From Gnetum montanum (taxonomy: Eukaryota > Streptophyta > Gnetopsida > Gnetales > Gnetaceae), in contig MNCI01013583.1 of the NCBI GenBank assembly GCA_015680685.1, forward strand, positions 315,889 to 379,888: a DNA stretch of 64,000 nt, read 5' to 3'. This document shows, piece after piece, positions 39,201-54,200 of this stretch; position 1 is the first letter of the stretch, and each line of letters starts with the position of its first letter. The notes under the pieces are model-generated. The model had not been told where the DNA came from. It made no database searches and was given only the letters and a program-made list of their open reading frames with translations. Position numbers and translations under genes: made by a program.

Positions 39201-42200
39201 ACATGTTTGTGTACGGAAATAAAGACGAACTTCTTGGATAAACCTTGTAGTGCATGGAATAGGCTAAATAGGATTTTATTTACTGTTATTTATTGTTTAT
39301 CATTTACACGCTTTATTAGTCATTAAATCTCTCTCAACCCTTCTCTCCTAGTTAAGTGCCTCAGTACGACCACTTCGAGCATGTGCGTTACGCTTGGTGA
39401 TCTCAGCAACGACTAGCGTTTGGTAACCAAAGTTACATTGGTTCAGGGTGTGAACAGTAAGTGGGAACCGATGCTGACGCTAGGTTAATTCAAACTTAGT
39501 TAGTTAGTTAAAGTTAGTTAATTAGTCTCTTCAACCCCCTCCCCTTCCCAGTGGGCCATCCCTGATGTCCCTTAAATTTGTATACTTGTGTACCATAATT
39601 TACAATAATACAACCCCGAACATTCTCTCAAAAAAAAAAAGTTAGTTAATTAGTCTCTTCAACCCTTCACCTCTCAGCATAGGAGATAAAACAGAAAAGA
39701 TATAAAAATCATATACCTCAGACTTACTTAACCATACAACCATGACAAATACAAGTAAGTCTAGAAAGACAACGAATAATTAACCTTAAGTGTTCCATGA
39801 GGTGTGTAGGCACTTAGTCTGCGGAGTTTGACCGGATCGCTCATGCTACGCTCGTATTCGTATGGTTGAGTGTAGGGGTACCTCGCCACTCATCATAAGC
39901 CTATTTAAGATGAAGTAAAATGTTGAATGATTGTAGTTGTGCATGTCTGAGAATTCTTATCTCTTAATAAAGATTCATTAACATTCCCCTTTCCCCAAAC
40001 ATTTGTAACAACAATGACTAATAGTAAATCAGTCAGTGGGGCACAGCTTAGTTGGTTAAAGCATGTATTTTGTAGGAGTATATTGAGACATGTACAACCT
40101 GAGGACATGGTAAAAATATTAGTACAGGCTATGTCATTAGGTAGAAAATCATAGGAAATCATTGTCAAATACTTCATCTACCCTGATGAGTTAAAGGTCC
40201 CATTATGATGATGATTAAGGCTGGTGACATGCATCACTATAAGTTCTATCCTAACGGTGTTCTTAGTTGCTTGCATCTGTAAATGTTGAATTTGTGTAGA
40301 TGTTGAGTTATGGATTCATGAATTGGGATAGATTACACCTAAGAAGGTAAAATCTGGAAAGAATCCAAAAGACCACTAAAACAGGTGTATCTGATGGGTC
40401 CAAGGAGAATCTAAGGATTCATCCAAATGAAACTACACAAAACCAAATGATCTTTTTTAATACTAGAGGTGGAATCTCCTGATGCAGCATCACGAGATGT
40501 GTGAACCAAACATGCCCTAAAGAAGTATGTTGAGACATGTGCAACCTACGGCATGGTAAAAATATTGAAAGTGAAACTGAAATTTTTTACTTATGTCCAC
40601 TAAGACCCCTAGGATCTATTGGACCAATTTCAGAATTCCTTTTACGAAATCTTTTTAGAAATTTATAAGTCAGTGCAGCCCAGTGGATTCAAAGTTATGG
40701 CTTGGAGTTACCAAGCCAAGACTCTTACCACTAAGTTAACACCTCATTGTTAGGTACACAATCATAGAAAATCATTGTCAAATCATTCATCTACTTTAAA
40801 AGGTTAAAAGCACCATCATGATGATGATTAAAGCTTGCGACATCCAATACTATAAGTCATAGGTCAAATCCCAGTGGATTATACTAAGATATATAGGCAT
40901 TATACAAAACATAATGGCTGAAATTGAATTTGTCCAATGGATCCCTAGGGTAGACACAAGGACATGTTAAGAAAAGTTCACTTCATTTAAAATGTTCACG
41001 TAACACCAAAAGGACAATTAGCACTTTTTAGCAATTATCAAGTAGAAAACATGTGAAAAACACACCATGCATACTATGAAATAGGATTCATATTTTGTTG
41101 AAAATGAATGTTTGATAGAAAATTGGTTCAAAGGTAATATTTCCTCATCCATAGTGATGCAGCTTGCAACCAAAGAAAAAGGCATATAGTAGAAACAATG
41201 TAAGCAGATTCATGTGTCATAATTTAAAATATGCTAAGTATTCTAGAGGTCCTACCATTTCATTTATTGCAGATAAGAAATCACCATGAGCCTTTGCAAC
41301 ATGCTTCAGATGACCACCAACTATATGGATAAGATTTGCATCAAGAGCTAGCGCCAATGGCATACCAGGTCTTTGCACTTTTACTGCAACAACCTCACCT
41401 GATTGCAACTGAGCTGGCGAGAATTTACAAATGCACGGAAAAATCAACAAGGTAGGATAGCCACTTTCTTAAAAAATTTTAATAAAGAAAACTACAGAAA
41501 TCTTTATCCTGGTTACCTTTGTAAACCTGTCCCAAAGATGCAGCAGCAACAGGCTCCTCACTTATTTTGGCAAAAAGCATCGAAACTGGTGCTTCAAGCT
41601 CCTTCTCAATACATTCAATCGCTATTTTATTTGGAAATGGTGGTATTTTGTCCTTTGAAAACATCAAATTATCTAAGCTAGGACATATTTTGTTAAATGA
41701 GCTTAGCATATTCCAAATAAAACCAAGTTTGAAACGTGATCACAATTTACCAAATCCCTACAAAATAGAATTTTAAAAATTTTGCAGTCTACTTTCACAG
41801 AATCCCTAAGAACTCAATAACATTGTTACAACAAATTTTAATCCCGCATAAAAACATAGATTCACTGTATGAAATGTGTGTACCCTTCAACAGCCAACCA
41901 TTCAGCCCCGAAGCTGTTCAAAGCTTCTTGAATAATAGTAAGGATCAACTATTAAATATGAACATATACGAAATGCCAATGTTCCTTTTTGTTTTAGCAG
42001 AAAAGGGGATCTACCAGATCAGTTATGGCTGGTTTAGTTGGGGATGGTAGGAAGAGGATGGTGGATAGTTTTATGGTGGACCCTCATACATTTGATCAAA
42101 GCATATGCTGCAAGTGAAGATTGGATTCACAATCTATTAGTTTACAAGCCAATGAGTTACCACTGAGCTATGCAGTGACCAATTCACAAAAAGCATAAGA

Positions 42201-45200
42201 CACCTTCTTCGGTTACAAGATGATTCTAGCATACTGAACTTCTCATTTCATAAGATGATTCCAGCATACCGAACATATCATTTCTTAAACACTCAAATCA
42301 ATGGTTCTTTATGCTATACTTGCTACTCTTATGAACAAAATCCAACATGTTACTCACAAAAGTGACTTATACCAATAGAATTTATTTAAAAAAACAAAAA
42401 ACAAAACACACACACACACAACTACTCTAGCCTAAAGGCAAAGGAAAAAAACATGGAATGATGATTTGGTACCTTACTTGATGTGGTATCTTACTCTTAG
42501 GAGAAAGTTTCAAATCTTAAGGCTAAAACCAAGATAAATCCTTCAGCAGATGGACAAGTCCATTTTGCTGAGACAGTCTACATGTCAAATAGATTGGAAG
42601 AAGCTACCATGACCTAGCAAAACTTTTAAATTCCACTCTAAGTACAAAATAATATAAAAACAATATGAGACCAATCCAAATTTGGCAATCACTGTTGCAG
42701 CTGTAATAACTTCAAGTCTGCATGAGCCCCACAACTGTGAATGAAGATCACCAACAAACGCCCAAGCCCCTGCAGACACACTGCCATAAACTGTAGGCAA
42801 ACTTGCAATGGGAAAAACCACACTTTTCCTTTCAGGATAGACTTATGTAAGTCTTTTAGTTGTTGACAGATCTCTTATGGTATTTAACCCTCTTTCGGTG
42901 TTTGGATAGATCTTTGTAAGTTCTTCGTTGTTAACAAATTTCCCCTGGATGTCCATTCCAGTCTGTTTTTCTGAAAATTTCTTTTTTCCTGTTGACAATT
43001 CCTTCACACATTTTCATTGGGCTTTTCCACAATCTCTCACAAGTCACTTGTTAGTTTTCAATCATGCTATATCATTGTTGCTGATTGCTATCTTCAAACC
43101 CATCTGTAACCTTCGAAGGAAGAAGGCGATGAAGTTCTTAGTGGCACTAGGGTCTCACTTCCCTCCTTTCTTCCCCTTCCTCATTTCCAAATATCGAACA
43201 GGAACTAGTTGAGTAGGCAGCAAAAGACTTGTTTGATGAAAATGGAGAATTACTAATTAAATAAGCATTATTGCTTTATTTGCATATGTTCAAATCTTTA
43301 CAGGATATATGTACCTGTCTCGGTTTATTGTTATAAATTCTTCAGCTTTTTGTTAGGCACTGAAAGATATTATACTTCATATTGTCAACTCACGTTGATG
43401 ATTAATTTTGCTGGTACCGCAAATATGAAGGGATAAGAAGCAGAAGCTTTATTACCATTAACATGGCAGAATTAATTCTGCAGTGATAAACTGCTTTGTT
43501 CAATATTTTGGCTGAAGATATCTAAGATTGCTATATTACATGCATAAAATAGTTTTGGGTCATCATTGCTATAATGTTTACATGATGAAAAGAGCTAATA
43601 GCTCCTTTTTGTTTTTTGGGTGTAGTTCCTTGCGTTCCTCGTCTTTTTTTTTTTTTCTGGTTGACTTAAAGTTGTTTTCATTTTTTAATGATAATAGTTG
43701 TTTTGTTTTTATCCATTTGGGCACTTATATGGTAGTTTATTTTTCATAAAAGTTAGTGTTGGCTGTGCACTAGGATCTTATGCGCATTTGTTGTTAATCT
43801 TGTAAAAATTACTGAACCAAAACTAGGGCAAAAAAACAAGTAACACACTAAACCCCCAAATGAAAAAACCTTGAAAAATCAGTCCAGACCTCTTATATTA
43901 AGGCAAACTAACCCATATCAATCTTCAAGTACAAGAAGCATCTAAGCCCTAACAAACATACCTCATACACACAAGACCAATCTCCCTTTATAGCCCCTCC
44001 TAAGAGTTTCTAGACTGGTCTAGAACATTCAAGATTTATTTTTGCATTTCTCTAGAACCTTCTAGATTCCCCTTCATAACATAAAGAAAACATTACAAAA
44101 TAACCCTAAATATTACCAGGGACATGACCTTTTAAATAACAACAAAAAGACCCTTCAAAGTACAAAAGACATGACTTTATTTTGACATTTATTCACTTTG
44201 AAGATAAATATGATCAGTTTCAAGTACAAGAGTTGCACTACTTTCTAGCTCCATTTAAGCTCATGTTTTTTTCTTAAAAACTTGTTTTTGTGTTGTCATG
44301 ATATTTTCCATGTTATTGCAAATATTGTTCTTTCGCCATGGTGTGACTTTTTTGCCCATTTATCAATCCTTCTTCGATGATATCTATAATGAAATGACAC
44401 TTTAAAAGCTACAAACAGTTTAGACAACTACAAAAACGCAGCATTCTTTAAAAGCTTCTATTAATGCCACATATCCAACCTTTATGGTGGATATTGTAAC
44501 CAATGACTATAACCTTGACAAACCAACAGAACCTCCACCAAAGATAAATTCATAACGTCGAGTAGACCACCTAGTGCCCAAATCTGCAACAAAATATGAA
44601 TGAACAAATCTATTACCTATAGATTTCTTTCTCCAAATTGTAACTTGTAAGATAGAGTCCCCTTTAAATCCACAAAATCCATTTCATTGCACTCCAATGT
44701 GTCCAACATGGATCACTCATGAATCTACTTACAATACCAACGCATGAGCTATATTAAACCTGGTGCAAACCATCGCATATATCATTAAACCAACTATAGA
44801 CTTACAAGGTATAGTTTACATTTGTGCCCTTTCCACTGAAGTTTTTAGACAGCCATTATTGCTTCCCTTGATATGAGAGATAAGAGTACGAAATGCATTT
44901 GCAAAAGACGTAATAATCTTGTCAAACACTTTTGAAATGTATTACCACAACTTGCTCTTCCCATCCACTTCAATTTTCGCACCAAGAATTTTCCTTGTTG
45001 GTCCCAAGACTTTGATTACAAATAGTTCTCCCAGTTTTAATTCTAGACATTTTATCTCTACTGTATCATTACCAGCAATAAGCATATCATCAATGTAAAG
45101 GAACAAAATGCAAAATTTTCCTCCCACACCACCTAAAAAATAAGCATCATGCTTGCAACTTAGTAGATATTATAATTGAAAACGTAGGGCTTAAGCATGA

Positions 45201-48200
45201 TACCTGCAACTTTGTAAGTTCCTGGCAATAAGCATTGGGTAAGATATCTGGGCGAGTACTAAGAGCTTGGCCAAGCTGCATTATCAAAAATGTCAAACAA
45301 AATCATCATTAATATGAACAACACTAACAAATTTATTTCATCAATTTGTAGGATTGACAACAACCAAACTCTAGAAATCCACTACAAATATCTTTTTTTT
45401 TCCCTTATTTCATTTGTATTATGAACAGAAAAGTATTACAGGAAAATGAGAACAACTCTTCCAGTAAACAAAACAGGAGGGAGCAAGGGGCCACAAATGA
45501 GAAAACCTTACACCTCCAATCATTACATAATAGCCGAAGTGACCAATGGGCCAACAAAACCCCGAGATCCTATGACAAAAACCCCTACAAAATAGACAAA
45601 ACCAAAAAACTCATCATCATGGCAGAGGATGTTAGGTGCAACTGCAAACTGTTCTTTCTTTTGTGTGGACCTGATCCAAGATGTTCTGCTCTGCTTCAAA
45701 CTTGATCAGATTTGACACTTCTTAATATCTTTGAAATTCTATCTGCCTTTCTTCCCTCTTCCAAGGGGACAGGCCATACACCTTGTCCAAATGCACACTA
45801 AATTGTTTTTCTTGACAAAAGCCCTAAATTTGCTCCATAAAGTCCTCTTGTGGACCTCATCTCTACATATAAATACTTCCTAGACCGAAACCAGCACTTG
45901 ACATTGCCCTCCAAATTGTCTAGAAATCTTTGATGCACTTCCTCATATTCTTGCTCCTCTTCACATCTCCTCGTTTGCTTCCTAAATGCTTCCTCTTCAG
46001 CCAACCACTCCTCAACTCTGTATCTATTCTCCTCTTCCTGAGTGTGTTGTTCTACTTCGTTCTAGACCTCCTCTTCCCTTAAATGCTGCTTCCACTACCT
46101 CAAGTGCTCATGCTCTGCCTTCTCCTCCAAGTGCTTGGGAACTTGTTGACAAAGGGATTCAACCTCAATCTCGCGCTCTTGCTGGGCCTCCCACTTCAGT
46201 CTATTCACAATGTCTTTCTTAGCTATGGGCACCTGCTACGCAATCCTAGCATCCACCTCCCTCCTAATACTCTCTTCAAGTTCTTTAATTCTGAATTCTA
46301 GGCAGGCCTAAAAAACAAAGGCTCACCCAGTAGGACCAAGACCTTATCCATGAATGAATGGAACACAAAGAGGAACAAATCGTCATGTAGTATCCAAATC
46401 TCCACCTTAGCCACTTTCTAGGAGGAGACCCACCTCTTGACCTGTTCCACACTTGGTCAAGTACCTACAAAGACAAACTTCCCAACCAAACTCTGCTCCA
46501 TCTCTTCCAAACTAGATTTGGCTACATCATTAGAAATCCTTAGAACCCCATTGTGCACACTGGCCTTTTCAATACCATCATTCCCCAACTGCTAGGCTAA
46601 GGAATGACTTGCAAGAGGGAAGAATAGGTTGCTAGGGTTGAGGCGCAGTGATAGATGTAGGAAGATATCAGACAACAAGAGCTTAAAGCACAAGAACAAG
46701 CTAAGTGAAAGCATGAACATAGGGCTTCTATCAACACCTCTAAAACAATGGTTTAAGGATGGGCAATAACCTTTTGTCAAGCTAGGGGTGAACTTTTGCT
46801 CCTTTGACAAGAAAATCAAGATGATGATGCTAAAGGAAGCAGCCCTCCTACACCCTAGCAAGATTATGTACCTTGAGGAAGAGGAGGTAGCTTAACATCA
46901 GGCAAAGCTTCAATGTATGCATGAGGCCTCTGATTTCATTAAGTTTGTTGATGAAATGGATATTGTTAGTCAGGTCCACTGGGCCATGAAATACAATTTT
47001 GCCTGTCTTTCTTTGTCATTTGCCTAATGGGAGCTGTCATATTTTTTCTTTTTGTCCATGAATTTTGTTTCATGTGCTTTCAGTTTTTGGATTAGTCAAG
47101 ATACCATTTGGGCCGACTCTTGCACAACAAGCTTGCTCTAAGGCTAATTATGTATGTTCTTATTCTGAGCTTGGCTTCCTCTTTTTGGTCTTGGATGTTT
47201 TGTTCGTCAACTAGGGGTCCCTTACTACCCCCATCCCTATTGCAGCTTTTTAAATTCTTTTTCTCTACTTCATACAATCATGATCTCCATACGAAGAAGC
47301 AAGCTTTGCCCTCTTCATCCACCAACAAAATTTGGTTCCATAAGTTTATATGCTAAATGTTGCACAGCTAGGCCATTTTGTATCATAACTAGAGCACATA
47401 TTTGGATAGAATGGTGCTGACAATTAAGGGCCCTATTTTTTTATACCCAGATTTTGTACATGATTTGCTTGTATTGCTCTGGTTTTATTTAATACATAAT
47501 CATGAATTTCCTCAAATAACAAAAGCAATCAAGTCTAATTATTTAGTAACAAAATAATATTTTCAGTTAGTGATGGGCAATGAGAATAGTAGGAGCAGTG
47601 GACCAAGTATCACGGCTATCAAGGGTGGTGGTAGCGACAACAAGGGTGGCAATGGAAATAGCTCTGCTAGAGTTGCAAAGCTGAGGGATAATGCAGAAGG
47701 TTTGGAAGGATCAGGGGGTTACCAAGAAGAAGCTGTCCACATGCAAGGCATAGGCAAGGCTGTGAGTAGCTTGGGGGCCTTGTTAAACAATATGCTCCAT
47801 TTGGTTTGGCCATTTGCCACCCTGGGTTCCAAGGTATTGACATCGTTTCTCATGTCCTAGGGAAAGCTTTGTCTCTAGATGCGTCGGACCATGCCAAAGG
47901 GATGCAAACAATGAAGTTGAGTCTCATCGGGAAGTTTGTGTCAACTAGGGCTCACTCCCAATTGGACCTCATTAAGCACTGGGTTGCCTCTTCGTAGGGT
48001 GTGGGTGAGGTGGAGATTCATTCCTTAGCTGGGGACCTCTCTTTTCATTTTCCAGAACAAGGGGGGACCAGGACCAGGACTACATTCTATTGAAGGGCCC
48101 CTAGTTCTTTGGGGCTTGAGGGCTAGCTCTGACCCATTGGCATCCAAGGGCCCACCGAGGCCCTAATCTGTTCACAAGAGCTCCAGTGTGGATTAGGGTT

Positions 48201-51200
48201 TCTAGAATTCCTTGGGAGCTTTGGACAAAGGACTTTCTCTACATGCTTGCTGGATTCTTTGGGGAATTCATTACTTTTGACATGCTTATTGCTTCAAAGG
48301 AGCATATGGGCTTTGCAAGGTTCTATGTGTGGTGGTCTCTCTCCTCCACAAACCTCCTACGTAAAGTTCACCTCACCCTCCGTACAAGGAAGGAAGTTCT
48401 AATTGTGGATTATGAGAATGATCCCTTTGTTGCTACTACTCTCCAAAAAAAACAAAAGCTAGCCCTCCTACTAGCTGTGGGATCTATGGGAAAGGAAAAC
48501 ATGCCACAAAGGACTACCAAATGCATCCCCAAGCACCTAACAAAAGCTGAAGACAATGGCAAGTAATTGGAAAGTTGTGGAAAAAAAGGCAAGGGTTTCC
48601 CCAACCCCCCAACCACAAAGGGGATGAAGGGAGGATCCATTGCAAGGCCATCAAGCCCTTTGGCTCAAGTTGTGGGAAACCATTTTTCCCTCTCTAGGGG
48701 GTATTGGAGACTGTTGTAGAGGAGCTGATGAAGTTGGCTCTCATTTCTACTTCTCCTCGATGCAAAGTTTTGGAGGGAAGCTCTAATGTCATACCTCCTT
48801 GACCAAGGTTGAACTTCCCCCTAGGGGACTGGTTTTTGTTGTTAGGGGGTCTTCCATCCCTTCTATGGAACCAATCACTCATAAGATTCTCGAGGAGGAC
48901 TTGGGTTTTTCTATGATGTCAAAGACAAAGCAACCAGAGCAACCAAGCCCACAAGAAGCACACATGAAGAAAACTCAACAAGATATCGACTTAAGGATTC
49001 ATGGGATCCTCAGGGGGGGTCTACAAGAAACGGTCTGTTAGTAAACCATGAATATCCTCTCTTGAAATTGTAGGGGATAGGGTACCCCCTATAAAAGAAG
49101 TACCCTCAAAGAACTAGTACCTATGGAAAACTGCAATATTGCATATCTCCAGGAGTCTAAGATTCAAGCTATGTAGCAAGATCTGTTGTAGTGATTGGAC
49201 CTCCTTCTTTGTCGACTGTTGTAGGAGGGCAAGGGGCCTTGCAACCCTCTCCAAGGTGTCAATGTACCTACTATATGCCTTGAATTGGAGTATCACCATC
49301 TTTGTATTGTGACAAGGCCTATGCCTCGCAAATTTCTATGGGCCTTACGACTAGGGCAATCATTTTCATGAACTACATCAAATTGCTACCCAAATCCCAA
49401 ATCTAGATGCTTGGGTCCTAGTTGGGAATTTCAAGCAAAGAGTGTATGGTTGGGAAAAGACTGGAGAGGACTCCACTAAACCTCCTGGCAATCAAGAATT
49501 CCTTTAGTTTATTCATGCCTTTGGCCTAATTGATGTTGACATCAAAGGTTACCAATCCACCTAGTGTAATAGGAGGAAAGGACCCAATCAAGTTCTCTCC
49601 AAGATTGATCAAGTTTGGGTCAATTCTACCTTGTTTCTCACATGAGGTGTCTTTGCCACAAGGCATGAGTGGAGAGCTTCTAATCATAGAGCCCTACTTT
49701 GTTCCTTTCAACACATGAAGGAGACTACCATATTCCGCATTCAAATTTGAGTACACATGGCTGACGAAAGGTTGGCTACACCAACTTGTGGGGGATATTT
49801 GGGGTCAATACCTGTCTAAGGAAGATCCATATGACTTTCTTAAGTGTGCCATGTCCTTGCTTAAACATGTAATCCAAAGGATTCAAAAACAGGACATATA
49901 CTCATTCAAAGTCAACTACTCAGTTCTACAACAAAGATTGCTAGATATACAAGCAATGTAGGAGTTGGGGGAAACCTTGGAGGAAAAATAACATGATCTG
50001 TTGATCCAACTACATGAGCTTTTAGAAGAAAAAGAGCTATAGTGAAAGGAAAAGTCACAGGCCAAATGGCTGAAAGATGGGGGCAAAAACACAAAATTCT
50101 TTTTTGTTGATGCCAATGCTACAAAAGGCGCAAAGACAATCCACTCCATCTCTAACAGGAGGATTGTGGTCCATGAGCTGTAGGCAATTATGCAAGTGTT
50201 ACAAGAGTTCTAGTTTGAGAATTGGGCTTGGGGGTGTGGGGGACTTTCCCACACGCCGCACCCCGCCCCCCCACCACCCCCACAAAAAATCACTATCCTC
50301 ATCCAACGGGTCACCCACAGGGAGGATAATGATAGACTTCTAGCTCCCATAACCAAGCAAGAACTCTCTAAGATCATTTGTTCCATGAAATGTCGGAAGG
50401 CCCTAAGGCTTGATGGATGGCATATTGAGTTCTATAGAGAATTTATTGATGTTTTGGATAACAATATTATTGATGCTTTCAACCTTATGCTTATGTGGGG
50501 CCAGGTCAAAAACGAGATTAACTATTCGAGGATTGTTCTAGTGCCAAAGGTCTAGAACCCTACACACCCAACTTACTTTAGACCCATCGAAGTGTGCAAT
50601 ACATTACTCAATCTCTTCACAAAGATCCTAATTAGGAGAATGCAACCTCTAATGCAAGGACTTGTGGGCATTCAGCAAGCTAGGTTTGTCAAAGGATGAT
50701 TCATGCAAGCCCAAATGTTGTTGCTTCATGAGATCATGCACTTTGTACATAGGGCCAAGTTCCCAAGTATATTCTTTAAACTTGATATTACCAAAGCCTA
50801 TGATACCATCAACTAGGGTTCCCTTAAAGAGATCATGATAAGAAAGGATTCCATTCAAAGTTTGTTAACATGTGTATTAGCATCCAAGCCACAAGGGTCT
50901 TCTCTTTTGACATTAATGGGAGATTGTGGGGCTTTTTTCCCTTAGAGGGGGTTGTGCTAAGGGGACCCCCTCTCACCATACATCTTCATCATTGCTATGG
51001 ATACCACAAATTAGTATTATAGGTCCAAAGGGATCCAAGGTATGAATGTTGAAGGGATCACCTACATTGCCAACCATTACATGGATGACATGATTCTAGT
51101 CACAAGGGTGGTTGTGTTGTAGGGGAAGGCTATCACTCAGGATCTCAACCATATGTCTCAAGAAATGGGGCTCACTATTAACTAGGACAAATCTCCTACC

Positions 51201-54200
51201 CACTTCTTCAACACAGAGGGAATTGTGCAGGGAAGAATCTACCACACGTTATCCCTATGTACGCCTTGAACAGGACTACGTCCTAGTCCCATTTTGTCCA
51301 AAGGATTTAGTCCAAGGTAGAGCACTAGACTTCTAGATTCCTAACAAGCAAAGGAAAGGTTCTCCTCACTTCTTATTTCCTCTCTGCCATGGTCAGGTTT
51401 ATTGCCTCTATTGCTTCTCCACCAAAGGGGGTCATTAACAAAATCAATCAAATCATCCAATTGCACCTTGTGTGCTAGGAGAAGGTTACACAACCTAGGA
51501 TGGCAAGGGGTCTTGGGTTGTCGTTCGAAGTAACAATTTTACTTGGGTCCTAGGGACTTATCAACCAAATCATGCAGGACAACAATGATCATGTGCCATG
51601 GGTACACATTCTTAGGCACAAGTACTAACCATGCAATGTACAGAGTCAAGATTTGCACCTTTTGCAGAACATTTGCACCCATGCTCAGAAGCTTGTACAA
51701 GTTGAGGTGTTGCATGTTTCACTACATGAAATGTTAGACAATAAGTACGTTACAATGCCTGGGTAGTAGGCTATTTGGAAGGGATGTCTACCTAAGAAAT
51801 AAAATTTTTCATCTAGCTTGTTTTCCAAGGCACATTCCTAGTCCATGTATTACTCTAGGAACACATCCTCCCTATTAATGCACTCTATCCTCTTTACCAT
51901 GTGGAACTAGAAATGCTTTAGCACTTCCTCTACCTCTACCCTTTCACAGTTAGCATGTGACAGGCTTCCAAACTCAATCTTCCCTAGCAACTTGACAATG
52001 ATACCCCAATAGTTGTTGTGCTCAAGTTTCTTTGGCACATGTGAAATGGGCTAATTTTCTGCATTGCCCCTCTATGGGCACCACATCAAATTGCCTCTGG
52101 GACACCGATTGTGGAAGGAAGCATGTGCCATGATGGGGGTGACACTTATGTTCAAGCTAGACTACGCAACATTCTGCAAAAACCAAGCCCTCTAGGCACT
52201 GGTTGCACATATTAGTTGGGATGACCTTCTCCCCCTCCTTGTCGATGACCCTGACCTTACAGACTATGCTTTCTATAGACAATGGCAAGGGGGACCATAC
52301 CACATTCCAAGGAGTGTGTATTGAGCTCATAGAGGCCATAGTGGCAAAGTACCTCAATGTGTAGGCTAAGGGGAAGGTGGTGCTACCCACAGGGCACAAC
52401 CTCCAGGATGCCTAGTGTTTCTTTAATGGGCTAGTTCCGAAGATGACCAGTGGCCAAGTTCCAAAGTCGGCACTTCCCCACACTCTAGCAAGAGATAGCA
52501 AAGTTTAGTGCACATTTTTTTCATACCCACAAGTTTAGTGCTCCTATGTTATTTGCCAAGGAGGATAGTTTGTTGAAACTATGTTGCGACTTCAAGCTAC
52601 TTAATACATACTCCATCAAGAATAGGTGTCTAGTACCATTAGCTTTGGACCGATTCGACCAGCTAGTGGGGGCTCAAGTTTTCTCTTGACTTGACCTCTG
52701 TCAAGGCTACTATCAAGTACAGATCACAAAGGGTGATGAAAAGATGACAGCATGTGTCACCCATTACAAGTCATATGAGCAGACATTCATGCCTTTTGGG
52801 TTGTGTAACACTCCTGGTACATTTTTCACACTCATGAATAAGGTGTTTTGCCCATTTCTTGATAAATTCATTGTGGTATACCTCTAATATTTTGGTGTAC
52901 TCTTGCTTGATGGATGAGCATCTTCAACATCTAGACTTGGTGTTCTCAAAACTACAAGAGCACAAACTATATGTCAAATGGAAGAAGTATGAATTTGGTA
53001 AGCCAAAACTAAAATTTCTAGGACACATCATCAACACATGCAAGGTAAAGCTAGATCCAATGATGATGGAGGCTATTGCCACTTGGCCTATTACAAAAGA
53101 TGTGCATCGGTTACACCAATTTTTGAGGTTGGTGAGTTACTACATGAAGTTTGTTCAAGGGTTCTCTAAGGTAATGGCAACCTTAACAAACTTGCAAAAG
53201 AAGTATGTTTCTTAGAATTGAAGTCACCAATGTCAGGAAGCATTCAACAAAATCAAGATGGCCCTCACAACCCAACCTATGTTGGCCCTTCTTGACTTCT
53301 CAAAACCATTTGAGGTTCACACAGATGCTTTGGATGAGGTAATTCATGAGGTGCTTTTGCAAGACAACCATCCTACAGCATTCAAATCAAAAGAGTTGAA
53401 CCAAACTGAGCAATTGTGGCCTGTGCACGAAAAAGAGACATTCACCATTGAGCATGATCTTTGCACATGGCAATACTATCTCCATGGTGGTCCCATGGTA
53501 GTCAAAATTGATAACACTACCATGAGCTACCCCCTCAATCAATCCAAGTTAAAGCCAAAGCAACCTCAATGGTTGGGCATGTTACAAGAGTTTGACCTTC
53601 AACTTGTCTATTGACCAAGTAGGAAGAATGTGGTCTTGGATGCTTTGAGTAGACATCCGTAGGTGAACATGATGGAAGTTGTGGGCCAGCCTAATAGCTC
53701 TTTGGTCGTGATTGACCATGAACTCTAACAAAAGATCAATGATGGATTGCGGCATAATCAACATGCTCATGAGTTATTGAAGTTGATAAATGATGAAGGA
53801 GACTCAAATTTTAGCAAAGCAGATGGCCTACTCATGTTTAAGCAAACCCGAATCTATGTTCATAATTGGCATGTGTTGCCTTCTAAAATTATCAATGAGT
53901 GCCACAACACCCTTCGGGCTAACCATTTGGGTCACAAACATATGGTGGAATTGGTGGAGCAGTAGTTTTGTTGACCTAATTTGGAGGCCAATGTGACCAA
54001 TTTTATGTGAAGTTGTTTGGTTTGTCAATATGACAAAAGTTCGAATGAGAAACTAGGGGCCTGCCTCATCCCTTGGAGATTTCGGAGTTACCATGTGTGG
54101 CTCTCTCCATGGATTCATCACAATAGGCCCTTGGAAATTTCAGAATTACTGTGGATGGTCATCTCCATGGATTTCATCATAGAACTTCCCATAGTATAGG

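Larger units (their letters stand above)
38990..39895 (+). mobile_element. Solo LTR-like element with promoter, interrupted by a LINE tail
   Basis: The 3' part (39368-39895) matches 964-1380, next to the Gypsy end at the left edge. The upstream part holds a TATA-like box and paired palindromes. No internal Gypsy domain is present here, so it is best explained as a solo LTR. Exact ends are unresolved. Confidence 0.6.

Noticed and set aside
40034-40110. Possible functional tRNA gene
   Set aside because: The 5' half resembles a tRNA, but the T arm and acceptor stem do not pair, and a second copy shows it is a repeat.
42585-42821. Minus-strand ORF with protein-like composition, considered as a missing ABC1K exon
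   Set aside because: The frame is already continuous from 45204 to 41652 without it, and it matches no ABC1K segment.
45421-45705. Plus-strand 94-codon ORF
   Set aside because: Antisense to the 3' UTR and tail of LINE E.
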